Source of the DNA: Maribacter algicola
GTDB lineage: Bacteria > Bacteroidota > Bacteroidia > Flavobacteriales > Flavobacteriaceae
NCBI RefSeq assembly: GCF_003933245.1
Contig: NZ_QUSX01000002.1
Location: forward strand, 1-64,000
Length of the DNA: 64,000 nt
Direction of reading: 5' to 3'
Made by a program: the position numbers and the translations under genes
The notes under the pieces: model-generated
Database searches by the model: none
What the model saw: only the letters and a program-made list of their open reading frames with translations
Told to the model about the DNA's origin: nothing
In this document: in pieces, positions 37,226-47,465 of the stretch
Numbering within the stretch: position 1 is the first letter of the stretch
Layout: each line of letters begins with the position of its first letter

Positions 37226-39667
37226 TTAAAAGTTACCTATTCTAATAATATCCGCAAAAATACCCGACGCCGTTACATCGGAACCTGCACCTGCTCCCTT
37301 AATAATCAATGGAAGGTTCCTGTATCTTTCGGTGAAAAACAATACGATATTATCACTTCCCTCCAGATTATAAAAATCATGACCTTCTGGAATTTCCTGA
37401 AGTCCTACGCTAGCTTTGCCATTTTCAAACTGAGCCACATATTTGAGCTTACAGTTTTTCGCTTTGGCATCGGCATATATTTTCTGAAAATCCGACTCAT
37501 ATTTGACCAAGGATGTAAAGAAATCATCGTTGTTCGTGGTATCCAAACTTTCTTTGGGCAGAAAGGAATTGTTCTTGATATCGTCTATTTCCAAAACATA
37601 GCCGCTCTCCCTTGCCAAAATGAGGATTTTCCGCATTACATCAATTCCACTTAGGTCTATCTTTGGGTCTGGCTCCGTATACCCTTCCTCTTGAGCCTTT
37701 TTTACGATATCGTGAAACGTGTTTGTATCATTGAAATTATTAAAGACAAAGTTTAAGCTTCCAGACAGAACCGCCTGTATCTTAAGAATTTTGTCTCCGG
37801 AAGCAATCAAGTTTTTCAAAGTGTCCAAGATAGGTAATCCAGCACCCACATTGGTTTCGAACAAAAACGGCGCATTGTATTCCCTGGCGAGGGATTTTAG
37901 GCGTGCATAATTAGTAAACTCTGAGGAACAGGCAATTTTGTTACACGTAACTACGGATATGCTGTTACTCAAAAAATCAGGGTAAGTGCCCGCTATTTCC
38001 GCACTTGCGGTATTGTCCACAAATATGCTATTTCGCAAATTAAGGTCCCTCACCTTATCGATGAAAAGTTTCTTATCGGCTTTTTGTCCACCGGACAAAG
38101 TATCTTGCCAAGTATCCAATTGTATTCCCTTTTCATCAAAATGCATGGTCCTGGAGTTGGAAATGCCAACCACCCGAACATTCAGCTTTAAATTCTTTTT
38201 TAGGTATTTTTCCTGTGATTTAATTTGGTTTAGGAATTTGGCACCAACATTCCCAACACCCATTACAAACAGATTGAGTTGCTTAACGTTTTCTTCAAAG
38301 AACTCTTCGTGGAGTGCATTAAGGGCCTTTTTCACATCCTTTTCGTTGATAACACAGGATATGTTGCGTTCTGATGCCCCTTGGGCAATCACCCTAATAT
38401 TCACATTGTTCTTGCCAAGCGTGCTGAACATTTTTCCACTGAGTCCTTGGTGGCTTTTCATATTATCGCCTACTAGTGCTACAATGGCCAGTCCCTTCTC
38501 CGGTATAACTTCCTGGATTTTCCCCCTTTCAATTTCATAGGCAAAAGCTTCGTTTACCACTTCAACGGATTTTTCAATGTCATCTGCGGATACCCCAACA
38601 CATATTGAGTGTTCAGAGGAGGCTTGTGTAATAAGGACGACACTTATATTTGCTTGTGACAGTACCTCGAAAAAGCGTTTGGAAATACCTGGAATCCCAA
38701 CCATTCCGGGTCCTTCTAAAGAGAGTAGGGCCATATTGGCAATATGGCTTATACCACGAACCGTTTTTCCTCCTTCGTTCTTTGATTTCGTTATAAGGGT
38801 GCCAGCCTCATCAGGTTTAAAGGTATTTTTTATCAAGATGGAAATTCCCTTGGACAACACAGGCTGTATCGTTGGAGGGTATAGTACTTTTGCCCCAAAA
38901 TGGGAAAGTTCCATCGCTTCCTCATAGGAAATATGGGTAATGGGCTTGGCTTGTTTTACCATTTTGGGATTGGCTGTGTACATGCCACTAACATCGGTCC
39001 AAATCTCCAAAATGTCAGCTTCCAAGGCGGCTGCGTAAATAGCCGCAGTGTAATCCGATCCGCCCCTGCCCAAGGTGGTGATGTCATTATTTTTTGAGGT
39101 GGCGATGAATCCCGGACAAACGGTTATAGAAGCCGAACTGTTTTTGAAATATTCCTTGCAATTAGCATCGGTCAACGTAAAGTCCACCACATTTTTGCCG
39201 GCAAGCTTAAAGGTTTTGATCAGTTCCCGACTGTCCTTGTAAACGGCATCTAGACCCTCCGAAGCCAAATACTCGCTTATGATATACGATGATAACAGTT
39301 CCCCAAAGCTTACGATTTTATCGGAAAGCTTTGGTGTAATCTCACCAATAAAATAGGCGCCTTCCAATAAGGTTTCCAGTATGTTCAATTCAGACTTTAC
39401 CTTGCTAAGCACCTTGCTTTGGGCGGTTATGGGAATCAGTTCCTTTACGGTATCCAAATGTCTGGCCTCGATTTCACTCAGTATATCTTTATAACCAGTC
39501 TGTTCCTTGGCCGCCAACTCACCTGCTTGAAGTAGTTGGTCCGTCACTCCGCCAAAGGCGGATACCACAACAATTATATTCCCTTTATAGGATAAAAGGA
39601 TGTTTTTGATTTTTATAATGTTTTCTGGGTTGGCAACCGAAGTGCCACCAAATTTTAAGACTTTCAT
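37226..39667 (-). CDS. thrA: Bifunctional aspartate kinase / homoserine dehydrogenase
   Basis: 813 residues. The N-terminal aspartokinase begins MKVLKFGGTSVANPEN and includes TTLGRGGSDYTAAIYAAAL. Two ACT-type regulatory domains (about 310-450) contain ISVVLITQASSEHSICVGV and NVNIRVIAQGASERNISCVI. The homoserine dehydrogenase part starts at LFVMGVGNVGAKFLNQI near 465. The enzyme catalyses the first and third steps from aspartate toward threonine. Feedback control by threonine is expected from the ACT domains. Confidence 0.96.
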   Translation of the reverse strand: MKVLKFGGTSVANPENIIKIKNILLSYKGNIIVVVSAFGGVTDQLLQAGELAAKEQTGYKDILSEIEARHLDTVKELIPITAQSKVLSKVKSELNILETLLEGAYFIGEITPKLSDKIVSFGELLSSYIISEYLASEGLDAVYKDSRELIKTFKLAGKNVVDFTLTDANCKEYFKNSSASITVCPGFIATSKNNDITTLGRGGSDYTAAIYAAALEADILEIWTDVSGMYTANPKMVKQAKPITHISYEEAMELSHFGAKVLYPPTIQPVLSKGISILIKNTFKPDEAGTLITKSKNEGGKTVRGISHIANMALLSLEGPGMVGIPGISKRFFEVLSQANISVVLITQASSEHSICVGVSADDIEKSVEVVNEAFAYEIERGKIQEVIPEKGLAIVALVGDNMKSHQGLSGKMFSTLGKNNVNIRVIAQGASERNISCVINEKDVKKALNALHEEFFEENVKQLNLFVMGVGNVGAKFLNQIKSQEKYLKKNLKLNVRVVGISNSRTMHFDEKGIQLDTWQDTLSGGQKADKKLFIDKVRDLNLRNSIFVDNTASAEIAGTYPDFLSNSISVVTCNKIACSSEFTNYARLKSLAREYNAPFLFETNVGAGLPILDTLKNLIASGDKILKIQAVLSGSLNFVFNNFNDTNTFHDIVKKAQEEGYTEPDPKIDLSGIDVMRKILILARESGYVLEIDDIKNNSFLPKESLDTTNNDDFFTSLVKYESDFQKIYADAKAKNCKLKYVAQFENGKASVGLQEIPEGHDFYNLEGSDNIVLFFTERYRNLPLIIKGAGAGSDVTASGIFADIIRIGNF

Positions 39668-39807
39668 GTTAGGGTGAAATAAGAATTAACTCTATGGGAA
39701 TCGTGTTGAAAAACACAGTGGCGGAAGTATATAGTTCTTACCCCATAGGGGTTGAAAACACGTTACGTGTGTTAAAATAGTTTATAGTTGTATTGGATAC
39801 AAACATA
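39668..39807 (-). promoter_or_regulatory. thrA leader: candidate -7 box, palindrome and small hairpins
   Basis: On the minus strand, TATGTTTG (39807-39800) fits TAnnTTTG, giving a leader of about 125 nt. Within it lie a perfect 6-bp inverted repeat ACACGT-A-ACGTGT (39758-39770), a CCCC-TAT-GGGG hairpin (39741-39751), and a GTGTT-TTTC-AACAC hairpin near 39705-39716. GTTGAAAACAC (39751-39761) and GTTGAAAAACAC (39705-39716) are near-repeats on the plus strand. Operator or attenuator roles are possible but not shown; I see no Thr/Ile-rich leader peptide. Confidence 0.35.
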
Positions 39808-39932
39808 GTGTCCATTTAGGTACGATTCCTTTTTAATAGGATGAGGCCCAAAAGTAGTACATTTGACCAGCTATTCAAACGTTTCCACAATTTTTTATGG
39901 AATCGTTACTTTTTAATTCAATCTACCAAAAA

Positions 39933-41477
39933 ATGAAGGTTTTTACTGCAGAACAAATTTATAAAGCCGATAAAGTAACCCTTGAGAAACAACAGATATC
40001 AAGTGATGCATTAATGGAAAGGGCGGCCCTACAAATCTTTCAATGGATGCATTTGAGAATGCAGGGGGCACCGGTAAAAATCCATCTATTCTGTGGTATA
40101 GGAAATAACGGTGGCGATGGTATTGCGCTGGCCAGGCATTTGTTCGAGCATGGTTATGAAATTGCTGTGTACGTGGTTAAGTATAGCGATAAACGATCCA
40201 AGGATTTCATGATCAATTTGGATCGATTGAAAGATCGTAAAATCTGGCCTGTTTACATGGATGCCGATACTGATATGCCAGAAATTCATCCAAACGATAT
40301 TATCGTGGATGCCATTTTTGGGATAGGGTTGAACAGAACGCCCGATGCTTGGGTGGCCCAAATAATCAAGCATTTGAATACTTCCAAGGCGTTTATCCTT
40401 TCGGTGGATATTCCATCAGGGTTGTTTACGGACAGCGTTCCGGAGGACAAAGAAGCAGTAATTAAGGCCAATTATGTGTTAAGTTTTCAGGTGCCAAAGT
40501 TGGTTTTCTTTCTTCCCCAAACCGGAATTTATGTAGATCACTGGGAGGTGTTGGATATTGGACTTGATACCGATTTTTTGATGAACGCAAAAACGGACTA
40601 CGAGCTGATATCTAAAAATGAGGTGCTTCAATTTTATCGCCCAAGAGAAAAATATTCGCACAAAGGCACCTACGGACATGCCCTTATAATTGGTGGGAGC
40701 TATGGAAAAATTGGTGCAGTAACCCTAGCTAGTAGTGCGGCATTGAAGGTAGGAAGTGGGTTGGTGACTGCCTATGTCCCGGAGTGTGGTTATGAAATTT
40801 TGCAGACTGCGATACCTGAGGTGATGGTAATATCCAATGGTAAATCCAATATAGAAGATATTGAGTTTGACCTGGAGCCCACTGCGGTTGGTATTGGAAT
40901 AGGCATGGGGACAACGGACACATCTGTGAAGGCGCTTGAGAATTTTTTAAACCGAAATAAATTGCCTCTTGTCATAGATGCGGATGCACTGAACATTCTT
41001 TCCCAAAACCAAGAGCTTTTGGACCTCATCCCGGAAAAATCCATTTTAACACCGCACCCCAAGGAATTGGAGCGACTTGTAGGCAAATGGAAGGACGATT
41101 TTGAAAAGTTGGAAAAGGTGAAGCGCTTTTCCAAAGAGCGCAAGCTAGTCGTTGTTATCAAGGGAGCCCACACCATAACCCTATTTGATGGGAGGGGATA
41201 TATAAACACTACGGGTAATCCAGGGATGGCCACAGCGGGCAGCGGCGATACCCTGACCGGTATCATAACGGGCTTAATGGCACAGGGATACCCAAGTCTA
41301 CAGGCTGCCATTTTTGGGGTCTATATCCACGGAAGGTCTGGGGACATTGCCATAGAGGAAACAGGGTATCAGGCTTTGATCGCTTCGGATATTACTAAAA
41401 GTATCGGTAGTGCGTTTTTGGATTTGTTCAAGGTATCGGAGCATGAGCGTTCGGATACCTCTGAAAAGGAAAGCTAG
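39933..41477 (+). CDS. nnrD: Bifunctional NAD(P)H-hydrate epimerase / dehydratase
   Basis: 514 residues from the ATG at 39933. An upstream ATG at 39897 adds 12 residues not typical of the family, whose members begin MKxxxAxQIY. The N-terminal YjeF_N epimerase domain has FCGIGNNGGDGIALARHL. The C-terminal ribokinase-like dehydratase domain has HPKELERL and NPGMATAGSGDTLTGIITGLMAQG. Together they repair hydrated NAD(P)H, using ADP or ATP in the dehydration step. It converges with the next gene, leaving only 4 bp between stops. Confidence 0.95.
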   Translation: MKVFTAEQIYKADKVTLEKQQISSDALMERAALQIFQWMHLRMQGAPVKIHLFCGIGNNGGDGIALARHLFEHGYEIAVYVVKYSDKRSKDFMINLDRLKDRKIWPVYMDADTDMPEIHPNDIIVDAIFGIGLNRTPDAWVAQIIKHLNTSKAFILSVDIPSGLFTDSVPEDKEAVIKANYVLSFQVPKLVFFLPQTGIYVDHWEVLDIGLDTDFLMNAKTDYELISKNEVLQFYRPREKYSHKGTYGHALIIGGSYGKIGAVTLASSAALKVGSGLVTAYVPECGYEILQTAIPEVMVISNGKSNIEDIEFDLEPTAVGIGIGMGTTDTSVKALENFLNRNKLPLVIDADALNILSQNQELLDLIPEKSILTPHPKELERLVGKWKDDFEKLEKVKRFSKERKLVVVIKGAHTITLFDGRGYINTTGNPGMATAGSGDTLTGIITGLMAQGYPSLQAAIFGVYIHGRSGDIAIEETGYQALIASDITKSIGSAFLDLFKVSEHERSDTSEKES

Positions 41478-41481
41478 TCCT

Positions 41482-41883
41482 TTACTTGGCGCTGATTCTT
41501 CTTTTGACCCATTTAAGGGCATTTTCATATTCAATGAAAAACTTCATCGGTTTTTTATAGAAGAGTTTTTCTATCTTGAAATTGTGCATATCTATTTCCT
41601 TAACGGAAACGATAGCAAATGCCTTTAGGTTCTCTAGCTCTTTTAAATAGCTGTATATAGTGGGGTCTATAGCATAGGAGTTTTTTCTAAGACTTATAAA
41701 TCCGAAATTTTTGTCCCTGAAATGAATTTCAGAAATCCCTATTATTTGATACGCCCTTTCTAAAGTTAACGTGGCACCCTCATCAAAAATGGAAACCATA
41801 TAATCGTCAAAAACCTGAATTTTTCCAACCTCCAGGTTGTACTCACGCACGATGATCTTTTTATTCACAGATCCTACCTTCAT
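41482..41883 (-). CDS. Small conserved protein, possibly SpoIIAA/STAS-like fold
   Basis: 133 residues, cytosolic, mixed alpha/beta, with no signal or membrane segment. Features are GKIQVFDDYMVSIFDEGATLTLERAYQIIGISEIHFRDKNFGFISLRKNSYAIDPTIY and a basic C-terminus ending VKRRISAK. The hydrophobic pattern resembles the small SpoIIAA/STAS-like proteins widespread in Flavobacteriia, but I cannot confirm the family. Monocistronic; no function is assigned. Confidence 0.7.
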   Translation of the reverse strand: MKVGSVNKKIIVREYNLEVGKIQVFDDYMVSIFDEGATLTLERAYQIIGISEIHFRDKNFGFISLRKNSYAIDPTIYSYLKELENLKAFAIVSVKEIDMHNFKIEKLFYKKPMKFFIEYENALKWVKRRISAK

Positions 41884-42035
41884 TTTATATTCATTATAGT
41901 GTCTGTAACGAAAATATACCGATTATCCCTCACCGTATAAATTATTAGATTAAAAGCGTAAATATCTCACGTAATACGATGGGGTCGATCACTTTGTGTT
42001 TCAATTCTTACGAGCGCCGATGAATTCCATTAAAT

Positions 42036-42063
42036 AAAAAAAGGACATCTTACCTAGATGCCC
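42036..42063 (-). terminator. Rho-independent terminator of clpC
   Basis: On the minus strand GGGCATCT pairs with AGATGTCC (42063-42056 with 42050-42043, one G-U pair) around a 5-nt loop, followed by seven T (42042-42036). It lies about 28 bp past the clpC stop. Confidence 0.88.
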
Positions 42064-42091
42064 TTCCTTTATTTTTTATATTCTCATTTAA

Positions 42092-44644
42092 TTATTCAGA
42101 TTTTGGAGACTCTTGTGGTTTGTCAATCTTAATGGTAAGTTCTTCCTTTTTCTCGTCCAAATCCATAGAAATGGTATCTCCTTCAGCCAACTTGGAATTT
42201 ACGATCTCTCCTGCCAAAACATCCTCAATGTATTTCTGAATAGCTCTTTTTAGGGGTCTGGCACCGTATTGTTTATCAAAACCTTTTTCCGCTATATAGT
42301 CCTTTGCAGCTTCGGAAAGTTTTAATTCATAACCAATTCCCTTGATTCGTTTGTACAATTTGGAAAGTTCAATATCAATAATTTGATGGATATGTTCCCT
42401 TTCCAAAGGATTAAAGACGATGACATCGTCAATCCTATTTAGGAATTCTGGAGCAAACGCCTTTTTCAAAGCATTTTCAATGACCCCTTTTTGATGTGTG
42501 TCCGCCTGTTCCTTTTTAGCGGCGGTTCCAAAGCCCACGCCTTGTCCAAAATCCTTTAATTGACGGGCTCCAATATTGGAGGTCATAATGATAATGGTAT
42601 TCCTAAAGTCTATTTTTCTTCCCAGACTATCCGTTAGATACCCATCGTCCAATACCTGTAGTAACATATTGAATACATCCGGATGCGCTTTTTCAACCTC
42701 GTCCAATAAAATAACTGAATAAGGTTTTCTCCTTACTTTTTCGGTCAATTGGCCACCTTCCTCATATCCAACATATCCTGGAGGTGCACCTACCAATCTA
42801 GATATAGCAAATTTTTCCATGTATTCGCTCATATCGATCCGGATTAAGGCGTCTTCCGAATCAAAAAGCTCCTTTGCCATAACCTTGGCCAATTGGGTTT
42901 TTCCTACTCCTGTCTGTCCTAAAAATATAAAGGAACCTATAGGTTTGTTGGGGTCCTTCAAACCCGCCCTGTTTCTTTGTATGGCCTTGGAAACCTTGGC
43001 TACCGCCTCATCTTGACCGATCACGTTCGCTTTGATAAGTTTTGGTAGCCCCGCCAATTTATTACTTTCGGTTTGGGCAATCCTATTAACTGGGATTCCA
43101 CTCATCATCGAAACCACGTCTGCAACGTTGTCCTCCGTAACAGTCTCTTTGTGAAGCTTACTTTCATCCTCCCATTTTTCTTGGGCAATAGCCAAATCCT
43201 TTTCAAGTCTTTTTTCGTCGTCCCTCAGTTTTGCGGCCTCTTCATACTTTTGTTTTTTAACAACTGAATTTTTGAGTTCGCGTACATCTTCCAATTGCTT
43301 CTCCAATTCAAGAATTTGTTTAGGGACATCCATATTAACTATGTGTACCCTTGAACCGGCTTCATCCAATGCATCAATGGCCTTGTCTGGAAGGAACCTG
43401 TCCGTCATGTACCTATTGGTTAGTTTTACGCATGCCTCAATTGCTTCATCCGTGTAACTGACATTGTGATGGTCCTCATACTTTCCTTTTATATTGTGCA
43501 ATATCTCTATGGTCTCGTCCACACTTGTAGGTTCAACGATCACTTTTTGGAACCTTCTTTCCAAGGCACCGTCCTTCTCGATATATTGCCTATACTCGTC
43601 CAAAGTGGTAGCCCCTATACATTGGATTTCCCCTCTGGCAAGTGCCGGTTTGAACATATTGGAAGCGTCCAAGCTACCGGTAGCGCCACCGGCGCCTACA
43701 ATGGTATGAATTTCGTCTATGAACAATATGACATCATCGTTTTTCTCAAGCTCGTTCATTACGGCCTTCATACGCTCTTCGAATTGGCCCCTATATTTTG
43801 TACCGGCTACAAGCGAAGCCAAATCCAAAGTGACCACCCTTTTATTATAAAGAATGCGTGAAACCTTTTTATTGATGATTCTTAGGGCCAAACCTTCAGC
43901 TATGGCACTTTTTCCCACACCAGGTTCGCCTATTAATAACGGGTTGTTCTTTTTCCTTCTGCTCAATATTTGTGAAACACGTTCTATTTCCTTCTCCCTT
44001 CCTACAACAGGGTCTAGCTTGTTTTCTTCGGCCATAAGGGTAAGGTCCCTTCCGAAATTATCCAATACCGGGGTTTTGGATTTTTTGGAACTTTTATTTC
44101 CAGGGTTGGTTCCAAAGTTACTCTCCTTTCCTTCATTGGATTCATCTGAGTCACTAGGAAACGACTCGGAAGTAGGCGAATCTACAATTTCGTCATCGCT
44201 GGTTATCATAAACTTGAACTGTTCCTTGACCCCGTCATAGTCCACTTTCAACTTGTGAAGGAGTTTTGTGGTGGGGTCATTTTCGTTCCGTAGGATACAT
44301 AAAAGCAAATGTGCCGTATTTATGGAACTACTTTGGAAAAGTTTGGCCTCTAAAAATGTGGTTTTCAAAGCTCTTTCCGCTTGGCGCGTCAAATGAAGGT
44401 TTTTCTTGTCTTTTTGAACGCTCCCCGCGTTTGGGTTGGAAGGACTAAGTATTTCGACCTTTCTTCGCAAATGTTCTAAATCTACGTCCAAGGCATCCAA
44501 GATACTTATTGCTTTTCCACTACCATCCCTCAAAAGGCCCAACATTAAATGCTCTGTACCTATAAAATCATGACCAAGACGTAAAGCTTCCTCTTTGCTG
44601 TATGCAATTACATCTTTTACTCTAGGTGAAAAATTATCGTCCAT
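42092..44644 (-). CDS. clpC: ClpC-type AAA+ unfoldase, ATP-binding subunit of Clp protease
   Basis: 850 residues from the ATG at 44644 (MDDNFSPRVKDVI); five further codons back to a TTG are unlikely. The N-domain has two ClpN repeats (HDFIGTEHLMLGLL, INTAHLLLCIL). AAA domain 1 has GEPGVGKSAIAEG and VILFIDEIHTIVGAGG. The UVR-type linker KQKYEEAAKLRDDEKRLEKDL marks ClpC rather than ClpB. AAA domain 2 has GQTGVGKTQLAK and VILLDEVEKAHPDVF, and the ClpP-contact IGF-like loop is expected nearby. It feeds substrates to ClpP. Divergent from gyrA with 258 bp between starts. Confidence 0.96.
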   Translation of the reverse strand: MDDNFSPRVKDVIAYSKEEALRLGHDFIGTEHLMLGLLRDGSGKAISILDALDVDLEHLRRKVEILSPSNPNAGSVQKDKKNLHLTRQAERALKTTFLEAKLFQSSSINTAHLLLCILRNENDPTTKLLHKLKVDYDGVKEQFKFMITSDDEIVDSPTSESFPSDSDESNEGKESNFGTNPGNKSSKKSKTPVLDNFGRDLTLMAEENKLDPVVGREKEIERVSQILSRRKKNNPLLIGEPGVGKSAIAEGLALRIINKKVSRILYNKRVVTLDLASLVAGTKYRGQFEERMKAVMNELEKNDDVILFIDEIHTIVGAGGATGSLDASNMFKPALARGEIQCIGATTLDEYRQYIEKDGALERRFQKVIVEPTSVDETIEILHNIKGKYEDHHNVSYTDEAIEACVKLTNRYMTDRFLPDKAIDALDEAGSRVHIVNMDVPKQILELEKQLEDVRELKNSVVKKQKYEEAAKLRDDEKRLEKDLAIAQEKWEDESKLHKETVTEDNVADVVSMMSGIPVNRIAQTESNKLAGLPKLIKANVIGQDEAVAKVSKAIQRNRAGLKDPNKPIGSFIFLGQTGVGKTQLAKVMAKELFDSEDALIRIDMSEYMEKFAISRLVGAPPGYVGYEEGGQLTEKVRRKPYSVILLDEVEKAHPDVFNMLLQVLDDGYLTDSLGRKIDFRNTIIIMTSNIGARQLKDFGQGVGFGTAAKKEQADTHQKGVIENALKKAFAPEFLNRIDDVIVFNPLEREHIHQIIDIELSKLYKRIKGIGYELKLSEAAKDYIAEKGFDKQYGARPLKRAIQKYIEDVLAGEIVNSKLAEGDTISMDLDEKKEELTIKIDKPQESPKSE

Positions 44645-44902
44645 ATATCGAATTATCAACTATAAAATTACTAAATATCAATGAATCCTAGGCAAATACC
44701 GTACCTATATTCGTTAAAGTTGTTCTAAATGACGAAAAAAGTTCAGCAAATCAAAGTACCTCCACGTTTAATTATTAACGAACGCACCCATGTTTTATGT
44801 TAATAAAATATTGAATAAATACCTTTTGAAGTTCTTCAAACCCCTCTATTTTCCGTATATTGGCATGCTTTTTTACGAATAAAAAACAATTAAAGATTTA
44901 CG

Positions 44903-47392
44903 ATGGCTGAAGGAGAAAAATTGATTCCTATCAACATAGAAGAGGAAATGAAATCTGCCTACATTGATTATTCAATGTCGGTCATAGTGTCACGAGCACT
45001 GCCAGATGTGCGAGATGGTCTGAAACCCGTACACAGGAGGGTGCTTTTTGGTATGCACGAACTAGGTGTACGGAGTAACAGTGCTCACAAGAAATCGGCG
45101 CGTATTGTAGGTGAGGTATTGGGTAAATACCATCCTCACGGAGATACTTCGGTTTATGATACCATGGTCAGGATGGCCCAGGAATGGAGTCTGCGTTATA
45201 TGTTGATCGATGGTCAAGGTAACTTTGGTTCTGTGGATGGCGATAGTCCGGCGGCAATGCGTTATACGGAGGCCCGTATGCGAAAAATTGCAGATGAAAT
45301 GTTGGCCGATATCGATAAGGATACCGTAGATCATCAATTGAATTTTGACGATTCATTACAGGAGCCTACTGTTTTACCAACTCGAATACCAAATCTATTG
45401 GTGAATGGTGCTTCAGGCATTGCTGTTGGTATGGCGACGAACATGCCCCCACATAACCTTTCCGAGGTTATAGATGGGACCGTAGCCTACATTGACAACA
45501 ATGACATTGAAATAGATGAGTTGATCACCCATATTAAGGCTCCTGATTTTCCTACGGGAGGGATTATCTATGGTTATGACGGGGTCAGGGAGGCCTTCCA
45601 TACAGGTCGCGGTAGAATAGTTATGAGGGCCAAGGCCCATTTTGAAGAAGTGCAGGGGCGCGAATGTATCATTGTGACCGAGATCCCTTATCAGGTGAAC
45701 AAGGCGGATATGATTAAAAAGACGGCCGACCTTATCAACGATAAAAAGATAGAGGGAATATCAAACATAAGGGACGAATCTGACCGAAAGGGGATGCGCG
45801 TTGTTTATATGTTAAAAAGGGATGCGATACCCAATATTGTCCTTAATACGTTATTTAAATATACTGCTCTACAAACATCTTTCAGCGTAAACAACATTGC
45901 GTTGGTAAAAGGAAGACCACAGTTGCTGAATGTCAAGGAAATGATACATCATTTCGTAGAGCACAGGCACGAAGTGGTGGTTAGGCGTTCAGAGTTTGAG
46001 CTTAAAAAGGCGGAAGATAGGGCCCATATACTTGAAGGTCTCATCATTGCATCGGATAATATCGATGAGGTTATCGCCATTATTAGAGCTTCTTCCAATG
46101 CAGACGAGGCCAGGGAAAACTTGATGGAGCGATTCAAGCTTACCGAAATCCAAGCCAAGGCGATCGTTGAAATGAGGCTGCGTCAGTTGACAGGTCTGGA
46201 ACAGGACAAACTGCGCTCTGAATACGATGAAATTATTAAGACCATAGCCGATTTGAAAGATATTCTTGCCAGAAAAGAGCGTAGAATGCAGATTATCAAG
46301 GAGGAACTTCTTGAAGTGAAGGAAAAGTATGGCGACGAACGACGTTCAGAGATAAATATTGCAGGTGGCGACTTGAGTATGGAAGATATGATTCCCAACG
46401 AACAAGTTGTAATTACTATATCTAGGGCCGGGTATATAAAAAGAACCCCACTTACGGAATATAAAACACAAAATAGGGGCGGGGTGGGCCAAAAAGCTTC
46501 CTCTACCAGAAACGAGGACTTTTTGGAATACCTTTTTGTAGGTACCAACCACCAATATATGTTGTTCTTCACGCAGAAAGGAAAATGCTTCTGGATGCGC
46601 GTATTCGAAATACCGGAAGGAAGCAGGACTTCTAAGGGAAGGGCCATACAGAACCTTATCAATATAGAGCAGGATGATACGGTCAAGGCCTTTATTTGTA
46701 CCCAGGATTTAAAGGACGAGGATTATGTGAACAGTCACTATGTGATTATGGCTACCAAAAAAGGTACAGTTAAAAAGACCTTATTGGAACAATATTCCAG
46801 ACCAAGACAAAACGGTATCAATGCCATTACAATTCGCGAGGACGATGAATTATTGGAAGCCAAATTGACCACAGGAACGAGTCAGATTTTCCTTGGATTG
46901 AAGTCTGGTAAGGCCATTAGGTTCGAGGAAAGTAAGACGAGACCTATGGGTAGAAGTGCATCTGGGGTTCGAGGGATCACTTTGGCCAATGATGATGATG
47001 AGGTGATAGGCATGGTTTCCGTACACAATTTTGAGGATGAACTTTTAGTAGTCTCGGAAAACGGATACGGAAAAAGATCTAGTATTGAGGATTATAGAAT
47101 TACCAATAGGGGAGGTAAGGGTGTTAAAACCATCAGTATTACCGAAAAGACCGGGAATTTGGTCGCCATCAAGAACGTAACGGATTCAGATGATTTGATG
47201 ATTATCAATAAATCAGGTATTGCCATAAGGATGAGCGTAGAAGACCTTAGGGTTATGGGAAGGGCGACCCAAGGTGTGAGATTAATTAATATTAGGGATA
47301 ACGATTCCATTGCGGCCGTAGCCAAGGTTATGAAGGATGAAGATGACCTGGATGAAACCAATATTAAGGACATAGAAGTCAACCCTGAGTAA
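44903..47392 (+). CDS. gyrA: DNA gyrase subunit A
   Basis: 829 residues. The start [48 protein letters not shown] is canonical. The catalytic Tyr is in [10 protein letters not shown] near residue 121. The quinolone-resistance region reads [11 protein letters not shown], so E. coli Ser83 and Ala84 correspond to Thr and Ser here, a common natural arrangement. The C-terminal DNA-wrapping propeller holds the GyrA box (QNRGGVGQK) and several degenerate blades such as [11 protein letters not shown]. The protein supercoils DNA together with GyrB, which is not in the window. Confidence 0.97.
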   Translation: MAEGEKLIPINIEEEMKSAYIDYSMSVIVSRALPDVRDGLKPVHRRVLFGMHELGVRSNSAHKKSARIVGEVLGKYHPHGDTSVYDTMVRMAQEWSLRYMLIDGQGNFGSVDGDSPAAMRYTEARMRKIADEMLADIDKDTVDHQLNFDDSLQEPTVLPTRIPNLLVNGASGIAVGMATNMPPHNLSEVIDGTVAYIDNNDIEIDELITHIKAPDFPTGGIIYGYDGVREAFHTGRGRIVMRAKAHFEEVQGRECIIVTEIPYQVNKADMIKKTADLINDKKIEGISNIRDESDRKGMRVVYMLKRDAIPNIVLNTLFKYTALQTSFSVNNIALVKGRPQLLNVKEMIHHFVEHRHEVVVRRSEFELKKAEDRAHILEGLIIASDNIDEVIAIIRASSNADEARENLMERFKLTEIQAKAIVEMRLRQLTGLEQDKLRSEYDEIIKTIADLKDILARKERRMQIIKEELLEVKEKYGDERRSEINIAGGDLSMEDMIPNEQVVITISRAGYIKRTPLTEYKTQNRGGVGQKASSTRNEDFLEYLFVGTNHQYMLFFTQKGKCFWMRVFEIPEGSRTSKGRAIQNLINIEQDDTVKAFICTQDLKDEDYVNSHYVIMATKKGTVKKTLLEQYSRPRQNGINAITIREDDELLEAKLTTGTSQIFLGLKSGKAIRFEESKTRPMGRSASGVRGITLANDDDEVIGMVSVHNFEDELLVVSENGYGKRSSIEDYRITNRGGKGVKTISITEKTGNLVAIKNVTDSDDLMIINKSGIAIRMSVEDLRVMGRATQGVRLINIRDNDSIAAVAKVMKDEDDLDETNIKDIEVNPE

Positions 47393-47412
47393 AACTTGGC
47401 ACGGGAATTGAT

Positions 47413-47420
47413 TAAATTTG
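47413..47420 (+). promoter_or_regulatory. Candidate -7 box for the TPR protein gene
   Basis: TAAATTTG fully matches TAnnTTTG, 45 nt before the start. A TTG lies only 14 nt upstream of it, so the -33 element is uncertain. Confidence 0.45.
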
Positions 47421-47465
47421 CACCGAATGAAAATTAACACTAATTAATATTTAATAACTTCAAAA

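Noticed and set aside
45128..45180. Possible quinolone-resistance change in GyrA (GDTSVYD)
   Set aside because: Thr and Ser at the E. coli 83/84 positions are common natural residues and do not by themselves indicate resistance.
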